64,000 nt of DNA from Diphasiastrum complanatum (taxonomy: Eukaryota > Streptophyta > Lycopodiopsida > Lycopodiales > Lycopodiaceae), in NCBI GenBank assembly GCA_029204225.1, contig CM055097.1, positions 43,736,942 to 43,800,941 of the forward strand, given 5' to 3'. The notes beneath the pieces were generated by a model, which had not been told where the DNA came from, did no database searches, and worked only from the letters and a program-made list of their open reading frames with translations. The stretch's first letter is position 1, and each line of letters begins with the position of its first letter. Positions 21,591 to 33,224 of the stretch are shown here, in pieces. The position numbers and the translations under genes are program-made.

Positions 21591-22511
21591 CGTGGGAACA
21601 TGCTCCACACATGTGTGATTGAAATATGTACATGAAAATGTGAAATTATCAAGCTATTATTTGCATAATCTTGACCTTATCTTCCTTTACAAGAGTCGAA
21701 AGCTGATTGCTTTATTATGGATGTTGTGATAGGGAATCATAAATCCTTATCTTACTCCTCCTTCCATACACATTAAAGGATGCCTCACGCCATTCTTTGG
21801 ATGAGTCACTTCTTTTTATTTAATTTTTTCAATGATTGTCTTGATCTATAAGGTGAAGCTAAAACAAAATAGTTTGTTTTATGTATGTAATTGGAATAAG
21901 TGTATTTGCAATCACCTATGGTATGAAATTTAAATTATCCAAAGATCTTAGAATCTATCATTTTACCTATTCAAATTGAAGACCAATATATTGTATACAA
22001 GAATTTTGTAAAATGTTTGGTAGATAACGCTTTGCAAAAAAATGGAGATCTACAATTTATTACCACACGAATGAGTTTTTCTAGCCAATATTTGAATTGG
22101 TCAAGCCTAAATCCATATCAATTTTGTGATGATAAGCGTACTAGATTTAACACGACTTATAATTTGTATACAAAAAGTGGATGCTTCAAACATGTGCAAT
22201 GAAATTTTTCACCTTTTTAGTTGGCCCTTGATGTAATATCTATACAAACATTTTGTAAAGCTTGGTAAGGGTGACATACTTTTGCAACAAAAGGAAAATG
22301 TCAAAAAGAGAAAAAGGGGAAGGTAATCATGACAAAACTAAAAGATTGTTGCCCAACAGAGCTAGGGTGGATAAGAGTGTCTTTTGAATATACCCATAAG
22401 AAGTGAATATTTAGAAGCCTTTGAGATTGAAGTTTAAAAAATGGGTGTAGTAGTAATGCTTGCAAATTGTACAAGATTTTTGTGCAAATTATATGTTCGT
22501 CCGAAAATTTC
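21591..22511. other. No recognisable gene
   Basis: AT-rich sequence with only short open frames (for example 22017-22202) lacking motifs. I see no LTR, hairpin or repeat array. Confidence 0.5.
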
Positions 22512-24189
22512 TCAAAAAAAGGGATTAAACCGATTTTTCGTTTGGAGGCGAGATATATAATCAGCATTTTGATGATCCTTGCCTCTTCTTAATTCTACTT
22601 CATAATTAAACTCATCTAATAACAATACCCATCTAACTACCTTACCCGAAAGATCAGGCTTATTCACTAAATGTTTCAATGCATAGTGATCTACATGAAA
22701 AACAAAAGGGTATCCTAAAAGATAATGTCTAAATTTCTTTACTGAATAAATCATTCCTAGTGCTTCACGCTCTGTAGCATAATAGTTCTTTTCTGATGCA
22801 ACAAGTTGTCTACCCGCATAATTAATTGGGTAATCTATATTTTGGTCATCTTTTTGACTAAGCACTACACCTATTGCAAATGATGATGTGTCTACATATA
22901 CATGGAACTTTTTAGCCCAATTTGGAGGTCTAACTCCAGTCGCTTCTAGTAATGATTGTTTTAACTTATCAAAAGCTTGCTGATGTTCTTGTGACCAATG
23001 ATACTCAACAGACTTTTTAATAAGCTTGTTAAAGGAGTTATTACTATGGCATAATCCCTAATTATCCTATGATAATATCCTACGTGTTCTAGAAATCCTC
23101 TAAGCTCTCGTAAATTGGTTGGTTCTAATAACTCTAAAATCATTTTTACTTTTTCGATGTCGGCTTGAATGTCGTCCTTCAAAATTTTATGTCCTAACAG
23201 GATGCCTTCCCTCATCCCAAAATAACACTTGGACGGATGCAATTTAAGAGATGTCTCTTGACATCTTCTCAATGTCTTCTCTAATGCGTCTAAATGATCT
23301 TTAGTTGATGAATAGACACAAAAGTCGTCCATGAAAATTTCTAAAAACTTTCGTAAAAAAATTTGAAAAATGTTCGTCGTCATACGTTGGAATGTGGCAG
23401 GTGCATTACAAAGACCAAAGATCATTCACGTATACGTGTACGTCCCCCAATGAGTGGTAAAAGTGGTCTTCGATCTATCTTCCTCCTTAATAAAAAGTTG
23501 ATTATAACCTAAGAACCCGTCTAAAAAACTATAACATTCATGACCAGCTATTTGGAAAAGAATAGTATCTGTATAAGACAGAGGATGATAATCCTTTGGT
23601 GTAGCAGCATTTAGTTTTCTAAAATCTTGGCAAACTCTAATCTTGCTCGTCTTCTTCTTAGGTACTATAACTATTGGTGACACCCACTCACTACTTAGAA
23701 CATGATATATAATACCCGCTCTAAGACATCTATCTAATTCGTCTTTAACTAACAAGGAATACTTTGGATTTAATCTATATTGTCACTGCCTAACATATAT
23801 TGTTTCTTGAATAAGATCTATTCTCTGTTCTCTCCATTTGATTGGTATTCCTGTTAAATTGTTCATCGACCAAGCAACTACATTTTGATATCTCTGAAGA
23901 AGTAATATATACTCTTCACATTCCTGGTCTGATTGGTGTTTATATAAATTCAAAATTTTACCTTTATTAATTTCTATTTCTACATAATCTGTCTTATCTA
24001 TCATTCCTTCGGTCAGGCTTGCTCTGGTTTCACCCAGAACTTCCCTTGACTCGGATGTTATTGGAATTTTCTCATCCTCGTCAATCTCATAGCATTCTAT
24101 GAAATTGATCCAGGATTCAGTAGGTCCGGCTATCTCCTCACCCCATCTGAAAAGGTGACCCCCTATTGGACTGGTTGTGAGAATGCTTG
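22512..24189 (-). pseudogene. Ty3 element: reverse transcriptase and RNase H
   Basis: Minus strand. The linker after the protease (23783-24004) leads into RT: IVPKKKTSKIRVCQDFRKLN and a FLDGFLGYNQ motif at 23426-23755, then GLCNAPATFQR and the catalytic FMDDF box at 22961-23425. One stop separates these two frames. RNase H follows, with FHVYVDTSS and the YYATEREALGMIY segment, ending near 22512 after a KDHQNADYISR motif. FMDDF in place of YMDDI and the GLCNAPATFQR wording suggest the Athila/Tat side of plant Ty3 elements; this is inference from memory. Integrase and LTRs are missing. Upstream, on the same strand, lie two protease domains. Confidence 0.88.
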
Positions 24190-24530
24190 GAAAAAATATT
24201 TTTTTGGTAGACCAATTTATAATAGCATCTGCCTGATATAGCCATGGTCTTCCAAATAATATTGAATATGGTGGTGTATCTACTAAAGAAATTCATAACG
24301 AACGTCTTTGTCTCTATAACTACACTAATACCCTTTAGCTCACCTAATGGTATGCATTTGGATGCATCTGCTAAATGGATTTCATGATAAGTAATAGGCT
24401 GTATCTATTTTTCTAGTTCTAATTTCTTAACCATCGACTCAGTTATTAAGTTGATACTGGATCCTGAGTCTATCAGTATTCTATCAATAGTATGGTCTGC
24501 TATAATAGCACTAATCTCTAGAACTCCACA
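24190..24530 (-). pseudogene. Second retropepsin copy (B) of the Ty3 element
   Basis: The minus-strand frame starting at 25043 reaches RILIDSGSSINLITESM near residues 188-204, with the catalytic Asp-Ser-Gly intact, then hits a stop at 24405-24407. The domain continues with LADASKCIPLGELKG, a frameshift near 24290, and FGRPWLYQADAI close to 24240. The order of motifs matches copy A immediately upstream, so the element holds a tandem protease duplication. Confidence 0.8.
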
Positions 24531-24746
24531 ATCTCGTCTATCTACATATTCTACTTTATTGCTGTATGCAAGTATACTTAATGTGACAAATCTCTCCCCT
24601 TCCTCAGTTCTTACGGATTGAGCTCCTTCATCCTCTGAAGTATAGCTCGAGGATGATGTAGGTGTCTCACCTTCATACTTATCCTTTTCCCAGAATACCG
24701 TAATTCTTTTATGACTTTTCTCTGTCGGTGTCTCCATCTGATCTCT

Positions 24747-25083
24747 GAAGGTAATCTCCTTCTTCTTCCAGAGGGTTATGACATCGGCTTGGTAGAGCCA
24801 TGGTCGTCCTAATAATACTTTATACGACGATTCTCTTGTAGTCCTTAATATAATAAAATCTATTAAAAACTTATGGTCTCCAATGTAGACTCTAACTTGG
24901 GACAATTCTCCTATTGGTGATCTTCTAGTTGCATCAGCTAATCTCAAATGTCTTAATGTAGGTGCTATTCTATGGTGAATGCCTAACTCATATGTTGTTT
25001 CTTCAGTCATTATATTTACACTAGGTCTGGAATCTATGGGCACACTCTAAAATGCAGCCATTAATTACTACCTGAATGTCGGG
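24747..25083 (-). pseudogene. First retropepsin copy (A) of the Ty3 element
   Basis: Minus strand. The strand VVINGCILE leads, across a frameshift near 25043, to PIDSRPSVNIM, the retropepsin active-site loop with Arg in place of the required Gly. Then follow HLRLADATRRSPIGELSQV and LLGRPWLYQADVITLW. Copy B repeats the same series about 500 bases downstream. Between the two lies a charged Ser/Glu linker of about 70 residues. Loss of the Gly suggests that copy A was the inactive partner before the element decayed. Confidence 0.82.
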
Positions 25084-25600
25084 TTGACCTTCATCACCGT
25101 AGTTAACTAGTCCTACATTGACTAATGGTAACTTCGTTTTTCTTTTCTTTTTCCTTTGCAAAAATTGCTTAATTTCTTTCTTATAATACTGATTATTCTC
25201 TAATAACTGTTTAAAAGTTATATTGGGCATTCTGGAAACAAGGTCTTCCACTATATCATATGAATGATGTCTAAGTGGCGATAGATCTCTAGGTATCTCG
25301 CTACTTATAACTGGATCTGAGAACGTTACTTTTTTTAACTTTTTTGGTTTCTTCATCTAAAAGCTTTTTAGCTTCTGAACTAATATCAACATCATAATAT
25401 TTTTTAGTAGGCCTATCAAGGTCTAATTCTTTACTATCAGAAATTTCTATTGGCTGTTTTGCGACTTTTGCTTTTTCTGTCATGTTTTTGGCAGATTTCA
25501 TTTTCTTGGTTTTCTTTTCATCTTTAAGAGTTGAAACATCTTTACTACTTCTAATAGTTACTTTATTTATCCATACATCTAAATCAGACCCAACAAATCT
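25084..25600 (-). pseudogene. Ty3 gag C-terminal region
   Basis: Lys/Glu-rich minus-strand coding sequence (frames 25021-25356 and 25301-25501) leads into the protease, with a frameshift near 25350. Upstream of the nominal starts it continues to about 25600 as GSDLDVWINKVTIRSSKD without an ATG, so the gag N-terminus is missing. Copia-F begins at 25602 on the other strand. No zinc knuckle is visible. Confidence 0.6.
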
Positions 25601-25601
25601 T

Positions 25602-27466
25602 GTATAGCCGGGATACAGTCTTTATTGAGGATCAGTTTGTCGACCTCAAAGGCAAGGATATTGCTCAAGAAGAACCTTCATCACCTGCCATTGACACGAT
25701 AGTCCGAGCTTCTGGCTCAGGCGTGTCTATTGTCGACCCACTTCAAGACAACGAATCAGATGAAGATGTTGCTGCTACCCAGCAACAAGTCCCAGGAGCG
25801 GTTCATCAATCAAATCCTCCCAGAAGGTCAAGTCGAGTGCGCACACAGCCCACAAGGTATACTCCTAAATCTGCATGTCTCTTGATACAGAAACCGACGA
25901 CAGTCGAAGAGGCACTCAGCCAACCAAACTCTGATCTCTGGAGAGAAACTATGGACAGAGAGTATTCCTTTCTGATCAAGAATCAGACATGGTCATTAGT
26001 CTAAGCTCCTATTGGCTGCAATATTATTGATTGTGAATGGATCTTTAAGATCAAATATAATGCCAACGGAGCAATTGATCAAAGGAAGGCTAGACTGGTA
26101 GCACGAGGATTCACCTTGATCCCAGATGTCGACTACAGTGAGACTTTGTCCAGTCATCAAACATTCGTCGATCCGAATGCTCTTGTCTTATTTTGCAGCT
26201 GCCGACCTTGAAGTACATCAACTTGATGTACAAACAGCCTATCTGAATGGAGTTATACAAGAAGATATCTACATAATCCAGCCCGAAGGATACGTTTTGG
26301 AAGGCATGAAGAATCATGTCTGTAAACTCCACAAAGCACTGTACGGCTTGAAACAGTCTGTCAGAGCTTGGTTTCAGGGGATCAATGCATTCCTCATTGA
26401 ACAAAGATTTAAACCAAGCACTGCTGATTGCAACATTTATTCGAAGTCAGTGTAGCAATCCTTCATTATCATCACCTTGTACGTGGATGATACGTTGCTC
26501 TTCAGCAACAATACCAATATGGTTAAGGATTCAAAACAGATGCTGTTCTCAGAATTCGACGTGACTGATCTGGGAGAAGCTCACTTCTGTCTGGAAATTC
26601 AAATCCACAGAGACAGAGCAAATCAACTGATTTACATCACTCAACAAAGGTATCTTCATAATGTTCTTAACAAATACAATTTGATGAATTGTAAATTAGG
26701 TCACTCACCAATGGATCCAGGTCTGCATTTGTCGAAGGACCAATGTTCCCAGACCAAGCAGGAAGAGGAGCAGATGAGAGAGTATCTGTATCGATCAATA
26801 CTCGGATCTCTCATGTATGCAATGGTCTCTACAAGACCAGATATCTCTTCTGCTGTTAGCTCACGCAGCCAATACATGGCTAATCCTGGCATTACCCATT
26901 GGAAGGCTCTCATTCAAGTCATGAGGTATATTCGAGCTACCATGGACCAGTGCATCTGCTATGGAGATGTCAACAACGACAATCTTCATCAGCTCAGTGA
27001 TTATTTTGATGCAAGTTGGGGAGGAGATGCATACAATCGTAAGTCCACATCTGGATTTACATTCTTCTTCAACGACGGTACTATTTCGTGGAACAGTCGT
27101 AAGCAAACCTCTATCGCACTTTCTTCTACTGAAGCAGAATACATTGCTTCTTCTCAATCTATTAAGGAAGCGTTTTGGTTGAGAAATTTGTTGTCAGACA
27201 TCAATCTGTATCAGTACATCCCCACAATTTTATTTTGTGATAACCAAAGTGCTATTGCCTTATCGGCCAACTCTAGATTTCATTCTAGGAGTAAGCACAT
27301 TGAGATCAGATATCACTACATCAGGGGCAAGGTTCTCAACAGAGAGGTAAGCTTAACGTACTGCAGAACGCAAGACATTTTCACGAAAGCACTCATTGTG
27401 AATGCACACAACAAATTTTGTGCATTGCTCTGTCTGAAGATCAAGGCAGTCATGGATCCAGATTAA
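25602..27466 (+). pseudogene. Copia-F pol: integrase end, RT, RNase H
   Basis: Begins in the integrase tail (SRDTVFIED), then a typical linker with RRSSRVRTQPTRYTP and the RT entry (WRETMDREYSFL, NQTWSLV followed by a stop at 26002-26004). After a frameshift near 26140 the RT continues: VHQLDVQTAYLNGVI, ALYGLKQSVRAW, then the catalytic YVDDTL box near 26480. RNase H is nearly complete: DASWGGD, ISWNSRKQTSIALSSTEAEY, SKHIEIRYHYI and the final QDIFTKAL. The 329-codon frame 26477-27466 is fully open. Gag, protease and the integrase core are missing. A polypurine tract and LTR follow directly. Confidence 0.92.
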
Positions 27467-27473
27467 GGGAGGG
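27465..27473 (+). promoter_or_regulatory. Copia-F polypurine tract
   Basis: AAGGGAGGG directly precedes the TGTTGG start of the LTR and follows the pol stop codon. Confidence 0.85.
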
Positions 27474-28330
27474 TGTTGGATTTATTCCTTCTATTCTCCT
27501 TAAATCCCATTTTAGTCTGCCTCCATTCATGCTACATATTTACTAACGTTGTCACGCAGTCTGCATATTTACACGCAAATTTGCACAGACGAAGAAAAGG
27601 CGAACAAATCGCGACACTGTGCTTTTACACAGGTTAAGGTGACGGACGAAAAGGGGACACTATCTTACAGAATGCCAAAGGTGCCCTAAAAGCTAAGGCA
27701 CCCTGTAAATCTAATCATAAGGCTATTCGTAAGAGTGACGCACTTTTTGCATCATCACCAACGGTCACCTCAGCACTGACTGACGTCGTACCCTTTTCAC
27801 GCTCACCCCATGCAACTGCGCTAACAGATTGGACAACGACTGCAGCCAGTCACGATCTCTTACAGACAGCACATCCACTCTGTACTCTCTACATCTGCAC
27901 ACTATGTATATATATTGGATACCATTCGTGTATTCAGAGAGGAAAAAAAAAAGAGAAATTGATTCAAGAGAAGAGGTTTTCATTCCTCATTATAGACAGA
28001 AATAAGCTTCGTAGGGCATGCGGTATTGTCCGCTATTGTATTGTGCTCTACTCCATTATTGACATGTATACATGATATACTTAATCTAATACAGTTCATT
28101 GTTCTGCGTTCAGATCTATGTTAATATTGCTATGCTTATCATTCATTCTGTCTGATCTTTCTAGTTGTTCTTACTGGTGATAGACGATCAACATTTAGTC
28201 TTGTCTTTTGTGAATCATTCGCGACTAATTATCAGTCGAGTACAGTCCAACTCTTCGCGAATCATTCGTGACATATAATTTGTCTTGCTATTCGCGACTA
28301 ATTATTCTTCTGGTGCTTCATCTATTAATG
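27474..28330 (+). mobile_element. Copia-F 3' LTR
   Basis: Starts TGTTGGATTT at 27474 after the polypurine tract. It contains a TATATATATTGG promoter-like stretch near 27906 and several TTCGCGAAT/ATTCGCGAC boxes at 28210-28290. The 3' end is not fixed by a second copy; about 28330 is an estimate. Confidence 0.65.
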
Positions 28331-28529
28331 TGTGGCTACGTAATCTAGAATGACCGTGATTTCTATCACTAAAGTTCTGTCATTCTGATAGGCATAGTCA
28401 TGTTTACAGAGAAAGTCGTATAACTCATTCCGCTGCGCACGAACATTTTCTGTTCGAGTTCGTTTCTCGTTCGTTTCTTGTTCGAGTTCGTGTCTCGTTC
28501 GTGTTCGTCATACATCTCCTCAAAGCCTT
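28331..28529. repeat. Short GTTCGTTTCTC-type direct repeats
   Basis: Repeats of GAGTTCGTTTCTCGTTCG-like units occur at about 28455-28510, between the copia-F LTR and an integrase fragment. This may still be LTR sequence. Confidence 0.5.
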
Positions 28530-28850
28530 CTCTCCAACAAGAACAGGACCCTGATGGAAGCTGCCAGATGCATGATGGCCTACTCAAAGGCTCCAAGGGT
28601 ATTATGGGCTAAAGCAGTAGCTATAGCCGCATACATCCAGAACAGGACAGGTAAGTCTGGTGTCCCTCACAGGACACCACACAAGTTATGGTGGGGTAGA
28701 AAGCCCAACCTGTCTCACGTCAGAATCTTTGGCTGTGCAGCTTATGCACATATTCTTGATAAGCTTCGAAAGAAGCTTGATGAGAAAGCCGAACAGGGAT
28801 TTTTGGTAGGTTGTGACAATAACTCATTCAACAATCTCGGTCCAAAAAAA
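28530..28850 (+). pseudogene. Copia integrase C-terminal fragment (probably copia-F)
   Basis: Encodes RTLMEAARCMMAYSKAP, VAIAAYIQNRT, LWWGRKPNLSHVRIFGCAAY and ending FLVGCDNN, the standard C-terminal part of copia integrase. The next residues expected in an intact element are those found at 25602. Pol order is therefore permuted here, with RT-RNase H-LTR preceding integrase. Confidence 0.82.
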
Positions 28851-28862
28851 AAGCTAATTTAA

Positions 28863-29320
28863 CGTGTCGGTGAACTGGACAAATTTCTCAACCTGGGCAC
28901 GTTTATCCTTGAGCACGCATATCCAAGATGCCTTCCGACGCCTAGGCGCATTGCTCCTATGCACGATATTTGAGCTGCAGCCAGGCAAAAAAATTTTGCC
29001 TACCTATAGCTCGCTAAGAAGGATGGCTCCTATGGACGATATCTGAGCAATGCGCCAGGCCCTGACTTGAAGAAAACAAGGATAGCGAGCAACTGTGATA
29101 GATTGTTCACAGGTTGGTGGGCAAAATTAAGAATCCAAATGAGGTTATTGCGATCGGCATTGAAGGAGTCATCACCTAGACCACAACTTGATTTAATGCC
29201 TCGCTTTATATAACAATAGCACTTCACCGGAAATGTGTATGGATGAGGATGTCCCTCATGTAATTTCATGTCTCTAAAAATTACACATCCTCTATCTTTT
29301 CTAAAGAGAGAAAATATTTG
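28863..29320. other. No gene; small direct repeat
   Basis: A GCTCCTATGNACGATAT unit occurs at about 28950 and 29025. I see no coding signal. The right end abuts the copia-A leader fragment. Confidence 0.4.
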
Positions 29321-29656
29321 TCATCGCAAAACTACTTGAAACTTCTGTCGTAGGCTAAAAGCAGTATGTTGAGGCCAACTGTGATGTCATAAGTTGAAAA
29401 TAATGACCTGCACTTTTTCCCTTACCAGGCCACTCACCGCTTTTCCACCAAATTGAAAGCCAAATTGGTGTCGCCTTTCGAAATGCACTCAGTCGTCAAC
29501 TCCCAATTAAGTGCCCAATGAAATGGTGAAATCACTTTTGGCGCACCTCGAACACTTTCTCCACTGCAATCACTCTGTTTTGATGTACCGTACTTGCAGG
29601 TACAATCCGGGTGCCCTTCGTTTGGGGATTATAGCCTTTCGTTTGGGCCAAAACGG
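29321..29656 (-). mobile_element. Copia-A leader fragment, inverted
   Basis: The minus strand matches 6685-7020, including GTGCAGGTCATTATTTTCAA-like and AAAGGCTATAA-like segments. One end lies exactly at the gag start codon (CAT at 29322-29324 is its complement). No gag follows. Confidence 0.8.
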
Positions 29657-32465
29657 ACAAAGGACCCAAAAATAAGGATTTTTCTTGTTTTTGAACTGTT
29701 TCTTCACCTTGAAGAAACTTCACACTTCACTTGTGAAGGGACCCAACTCCAATTTCAATATGAATTTTTTTAAAGAAAATGAAGTGCCCCTTGCACTTCT
29801 CTGCCCTTCGGCCCCACTTCACTTAAATCCAACGATGGGTTTTAATCAGCGGCCCTCCTTGTACACAATCCCCACCGTGAATGTGCACCCAAGCAAAGTA
29901 TCTCTACTAGATTCACTTGCCTAGTAAATAATAAAAAGTCCATAATCATAGATTTACATGCACATAAAGTGTTTTAATAGTCGGTAAAATTATAACCCAT
30001 TAATTGCATCAATTAATCAAATAAGATGATAGAAATTTTTTTATAGCACATCTCATGCTCATTTTGGGTAAGTATAAAAAAAAACTTGTTCAACCTTAAC
30101 GCAAACTGATGGTATTTCTATTGACTTACGAAAGTTGTTTGAGTCATTTTTGAAGTTAATTACCACCCTTACATTCACTATAACACCAAAGGTCACAATG
30201 CATCAAAACTTTTTGAGCAATAAAAAGATTGATGAACTCTCATTGCGATTATTTGCTCTTTAACAAAACAAATTTCTTTTCCCACCAAATTTATTGCAGC
30301 CTTTGAGCGATTGAAAGACCAACACGTATTATGATTATCTGCTCTTGAACACACCCACTTTCATTTTCCACCAGATTCATTGTATGTTTTTGCTATTGAA
30401 AGATTGTTAGGCTTTCACTTGAGGTTAGGAAAAATCACCAAGGCAACCTTGAAATCAAAAAGCATTTCCTATGATTCTCTCTCTACAATCTCAGTACAGC
30501 CAAACATGTTTAAGGTTACAAATACATGTTTTTAACTGCAATATCACAAAAAATTAATGGTTGCAATGGACAATGCAGCCCTTTTGCCACGTTCAATGAC
30601 AGTAAGTTCATAACCTCTGACATTGACAAGCAACTTTTGTTGTAAAGATATTACCTTAATTCATTAGACAGTGACTTCCTTGACCTTTGTAATATTGAAC
30701 TTTTGACATCATTCTTGCCACGTGAATCAACCTCAAGCTTCATAGACAGCAAAATATACAGACTTCCTTGAAACTGTACCATCCCATGGTACCAATCATA
30801 AATCAATAGCAACCTTTCATTCGAACTCAATGATATTATCTGTGAAAAAATTCAACCAGATTCTGATTAACCAAATTTCCATTTAGGATGGTCACTGACA
30901 GTTTCATAAGTTATAACACAAAATGTGGACTATCTAATCAGAGCAAATGCTTCAAATATATTATCAAGTACTGCAAAAATCAGTACTCTGAATCTTCATT
31001 ACAATCGGGTAGTGCATAACATTTACTGACTTCCAAGCATGATCAAGGATAGGGGCCTCAGCACCCATCTGGCAGAGATGGCAACTATATAAGATCAATA
31101 GTATGAATCTCATATGAGATACCAGCGATTCTATCACCTCTACGACAAAATTGGCTGTTACAGATGTATGATGTGCTTCTCCGCCTTAGAACCACAGATT
31201 TGGGACACATTCCAGAGAAGCCTCATCAACAAACACATTGCGGTGAAAATTTGCCAATTTGCAAAATTGGATTGAAACACTAAAATATTAATAAACCTTG
31301 TAATATTGTCACATAAAATATGGTCCCAAAGATATGTTTTCTACGAGTGTTTCCAAGATGGAGAATCGTGAGAAAATGAGTTACCTAACCTCTGTGTGAA
31401 ACATTTCTGATATGGAAAATTTTCTGAAACTGCATAACGAAATGAAGTAAGAGTAGCCTCTTATTAAAAATTCTAGATATGTTAAGTACATACCGACCAT
31501 GCAAACGTATAGCCGCCCAAATGGAAAGAACAATCTCAGCGCCTTTACATTCAGAAAGAAGTTGCGATACTTATATATATGGTGCAATATTGTCATACCA
31601 AAACCTATGCCTACAAGATATTACCATTATCTAAAACGAGCATATGCTCGTTCATGACTTGTCGTTACATTTAAGTGTAAAAGCAGAGGACTCTTTCAAA
31701 AGACCCGACGGTCGATCTAACAAAGGTGAATCAAAGCCTGATAACAGCTAGCATTCGTTCATGCACTAACTTCAGTAGCAAAAACGACATGTAGAGTCCC
31801 AAACAATTCTACAGACTAGACCAATATACGTACTCAACAGAGAAACTACGTACTAAGAAGGCTGCAAAGATAAAATCCCAAGCAGTACACGTCAGAACCT
31901 TACTGGAAAATACCATATGTAATGCGAAATTTAAAGCTTTTTTTTCCGATTCTTGGAAGTTGCCAAGATCCTGTTTTATCTGCAAACTGGTTTAGCGCAT
32001 TGTACGATAGGTTCATATGAAAACATGTCTAAAGAGAATCAACACCACACTGTTATACAGAAACAGAGATTATTCTCAACGAGGAAATTTTAAAAAACTA
32101 TTCTCCATCGTCCACCAGTTTGAACAGATGGTCGGCGGCGTCCCTTTCATTGCGAAACTTTACCCACCCTAAGGAGGTTGCTGGATTCTGTTCATAGTCA
32201 AATTTCTTTTGGATTAACTAGGTATTTATTATATGACATTATCTTCAACGAGATAAACTTTATATTTATTCTTCAGTGTCCACGAGTTTGATCAGATATC
32301 AAACGACATCCATTTCATCGCAAAATTTCACCCGCCTAACGTGATTGCTGGATTCTGTTCATCGCTGATTTGTTGGAATTACTAGGTAACTTACATGGCG
32401 ATTGAAGTATTGTAACATGATTTATTCTGTTCCCGCTGAAGAGCCCCTGGAATGTGAGCCTTTAA
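29657..32465. other. Long stretch without recognisable genes
   Basis: AT-rich. The first 270 bases (29640-29930) resemble the non-coding element at 39360-39560 in wording (for example GAACTNTTTCTTCA...GAAGA), suggesting a shared repeat. Beyond 29930 I see only short open frames (for example minus 31381-31596). The part nearest 32466 should include the 3' UTR of the ERD15-type gene. Confidence 0.45.
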
Positions 32466-33033
32466 CTAAACGCCTTTTGAGGATTTCACCACCTCCTGAT
32501 CCTGTTGTTTCCCTTTCCCTGCGGCACCATTCAAAATCTATTATTAAGTTCTAAAATCCAAATTTAAGAGAAACTAAGCGGAATTAACAATGGAAAGCTA
32601 CGAGTTCAAAAGAACGTAATGGTTAGGAAGTTGTGATGACTCCTTGAATTCATCAAAATGTCGCTGTAAACATGGAAAGGGCAACACGTAAAAACGTACC
32701 GCCTGCCTCAACCGCTTGAATGAAGTCATTCAAATTCTTCTGGATCATCATTTTTGGATCTTGGTTTACGAAATTCACAAGCATTTCTAACTGATCTACG
32801 TCCTCCGCCGTAAGCTGTTCGCCATACACATAGTGCATCCTTTCGTGTATCCAATAATCTCGAAATGCAGGAGAACTGTGCACAATTTTCCACCACTCTG
32901 GAGAGAAATCTTCGGCTTCCAAAAAGGCAGCAGGAAAGAAGAAAGGCGCGCTGGGTTTCAATATCGAGTTCGCTTTTGCTTTAGAAGCCGTGTCAGTATC
33001 GGACTTCAGACCAGAAGCATCGTAAGTCGGCAT
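32466..33033 (-). CDS. ERD15-like: ERD15-like PAM2 protein
   Basis: Two exons on the minus strand. Exon 1 is 33033-32700, from the ATG giving MPTYDASG, and exon 2 is 32518-32466. The exon 1 donor is GTACGT after 32700, the acceptor is GCCGCAG ending at 32519, and the phases agree. The protein is about 129 residues. Near residues 25-38 is a PAM2 motif (ILKPSAPFFFPAAF), which in this family binds the MLLE domain of poly(A)-binding proteins. It is followed by the family hallmark AEDFSPEWWKIV and FRDYW. The rest is helical and acidic, with a short basic/polar tail from exon 2 ending VKSSKGV. An upstream in-frame ATG at 33129 would add 32 residues; the inner start was chosen because relatives begin shortly before PAM2. 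ERD15-type proteins are stress-responsive cytoplasmic regulators. Intact and probably functional. Confidence 0.88.
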
Positions 33034-33216
33034 TTTATATCTTGACGCAGTCCGAAAGTTCAATACGCATATGAATTTTCTGACTAGCTCTTTAGAAATA
33101 AAACATTGATTCTTTTGACGAGGACGCACCGCACTTTATAGGTATGCTAGAGAGAAGGCTCGTGCAGCAAATATAACAATTTTCAAGATGACCCTAGTAG
33201 GAGAAGAAAGCGATCT

Positions 33217-33224
33217 TATTTATA
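33217..33224 (-). promoter_or_regulatory. Candidate TATA box of the ERD15-like gene
   Basis: The minus strand reads TATAAATA about 185 bases upstream of the chosen ATG. A second candidate, TATAAAG (33134-33140), lies about 100 bases upstream. Neither can be proved without transcript ends. Confidence 0.4.

Noticed and set aside
22512-25600. Endogenous pararetrovirus (caulimovirid)
   Set aside because: RT with an FMDDF box and the neighbouring protease raised the idea, but there is no movement or coat protein region, and the order and wording fit a Ty3 LTR element.
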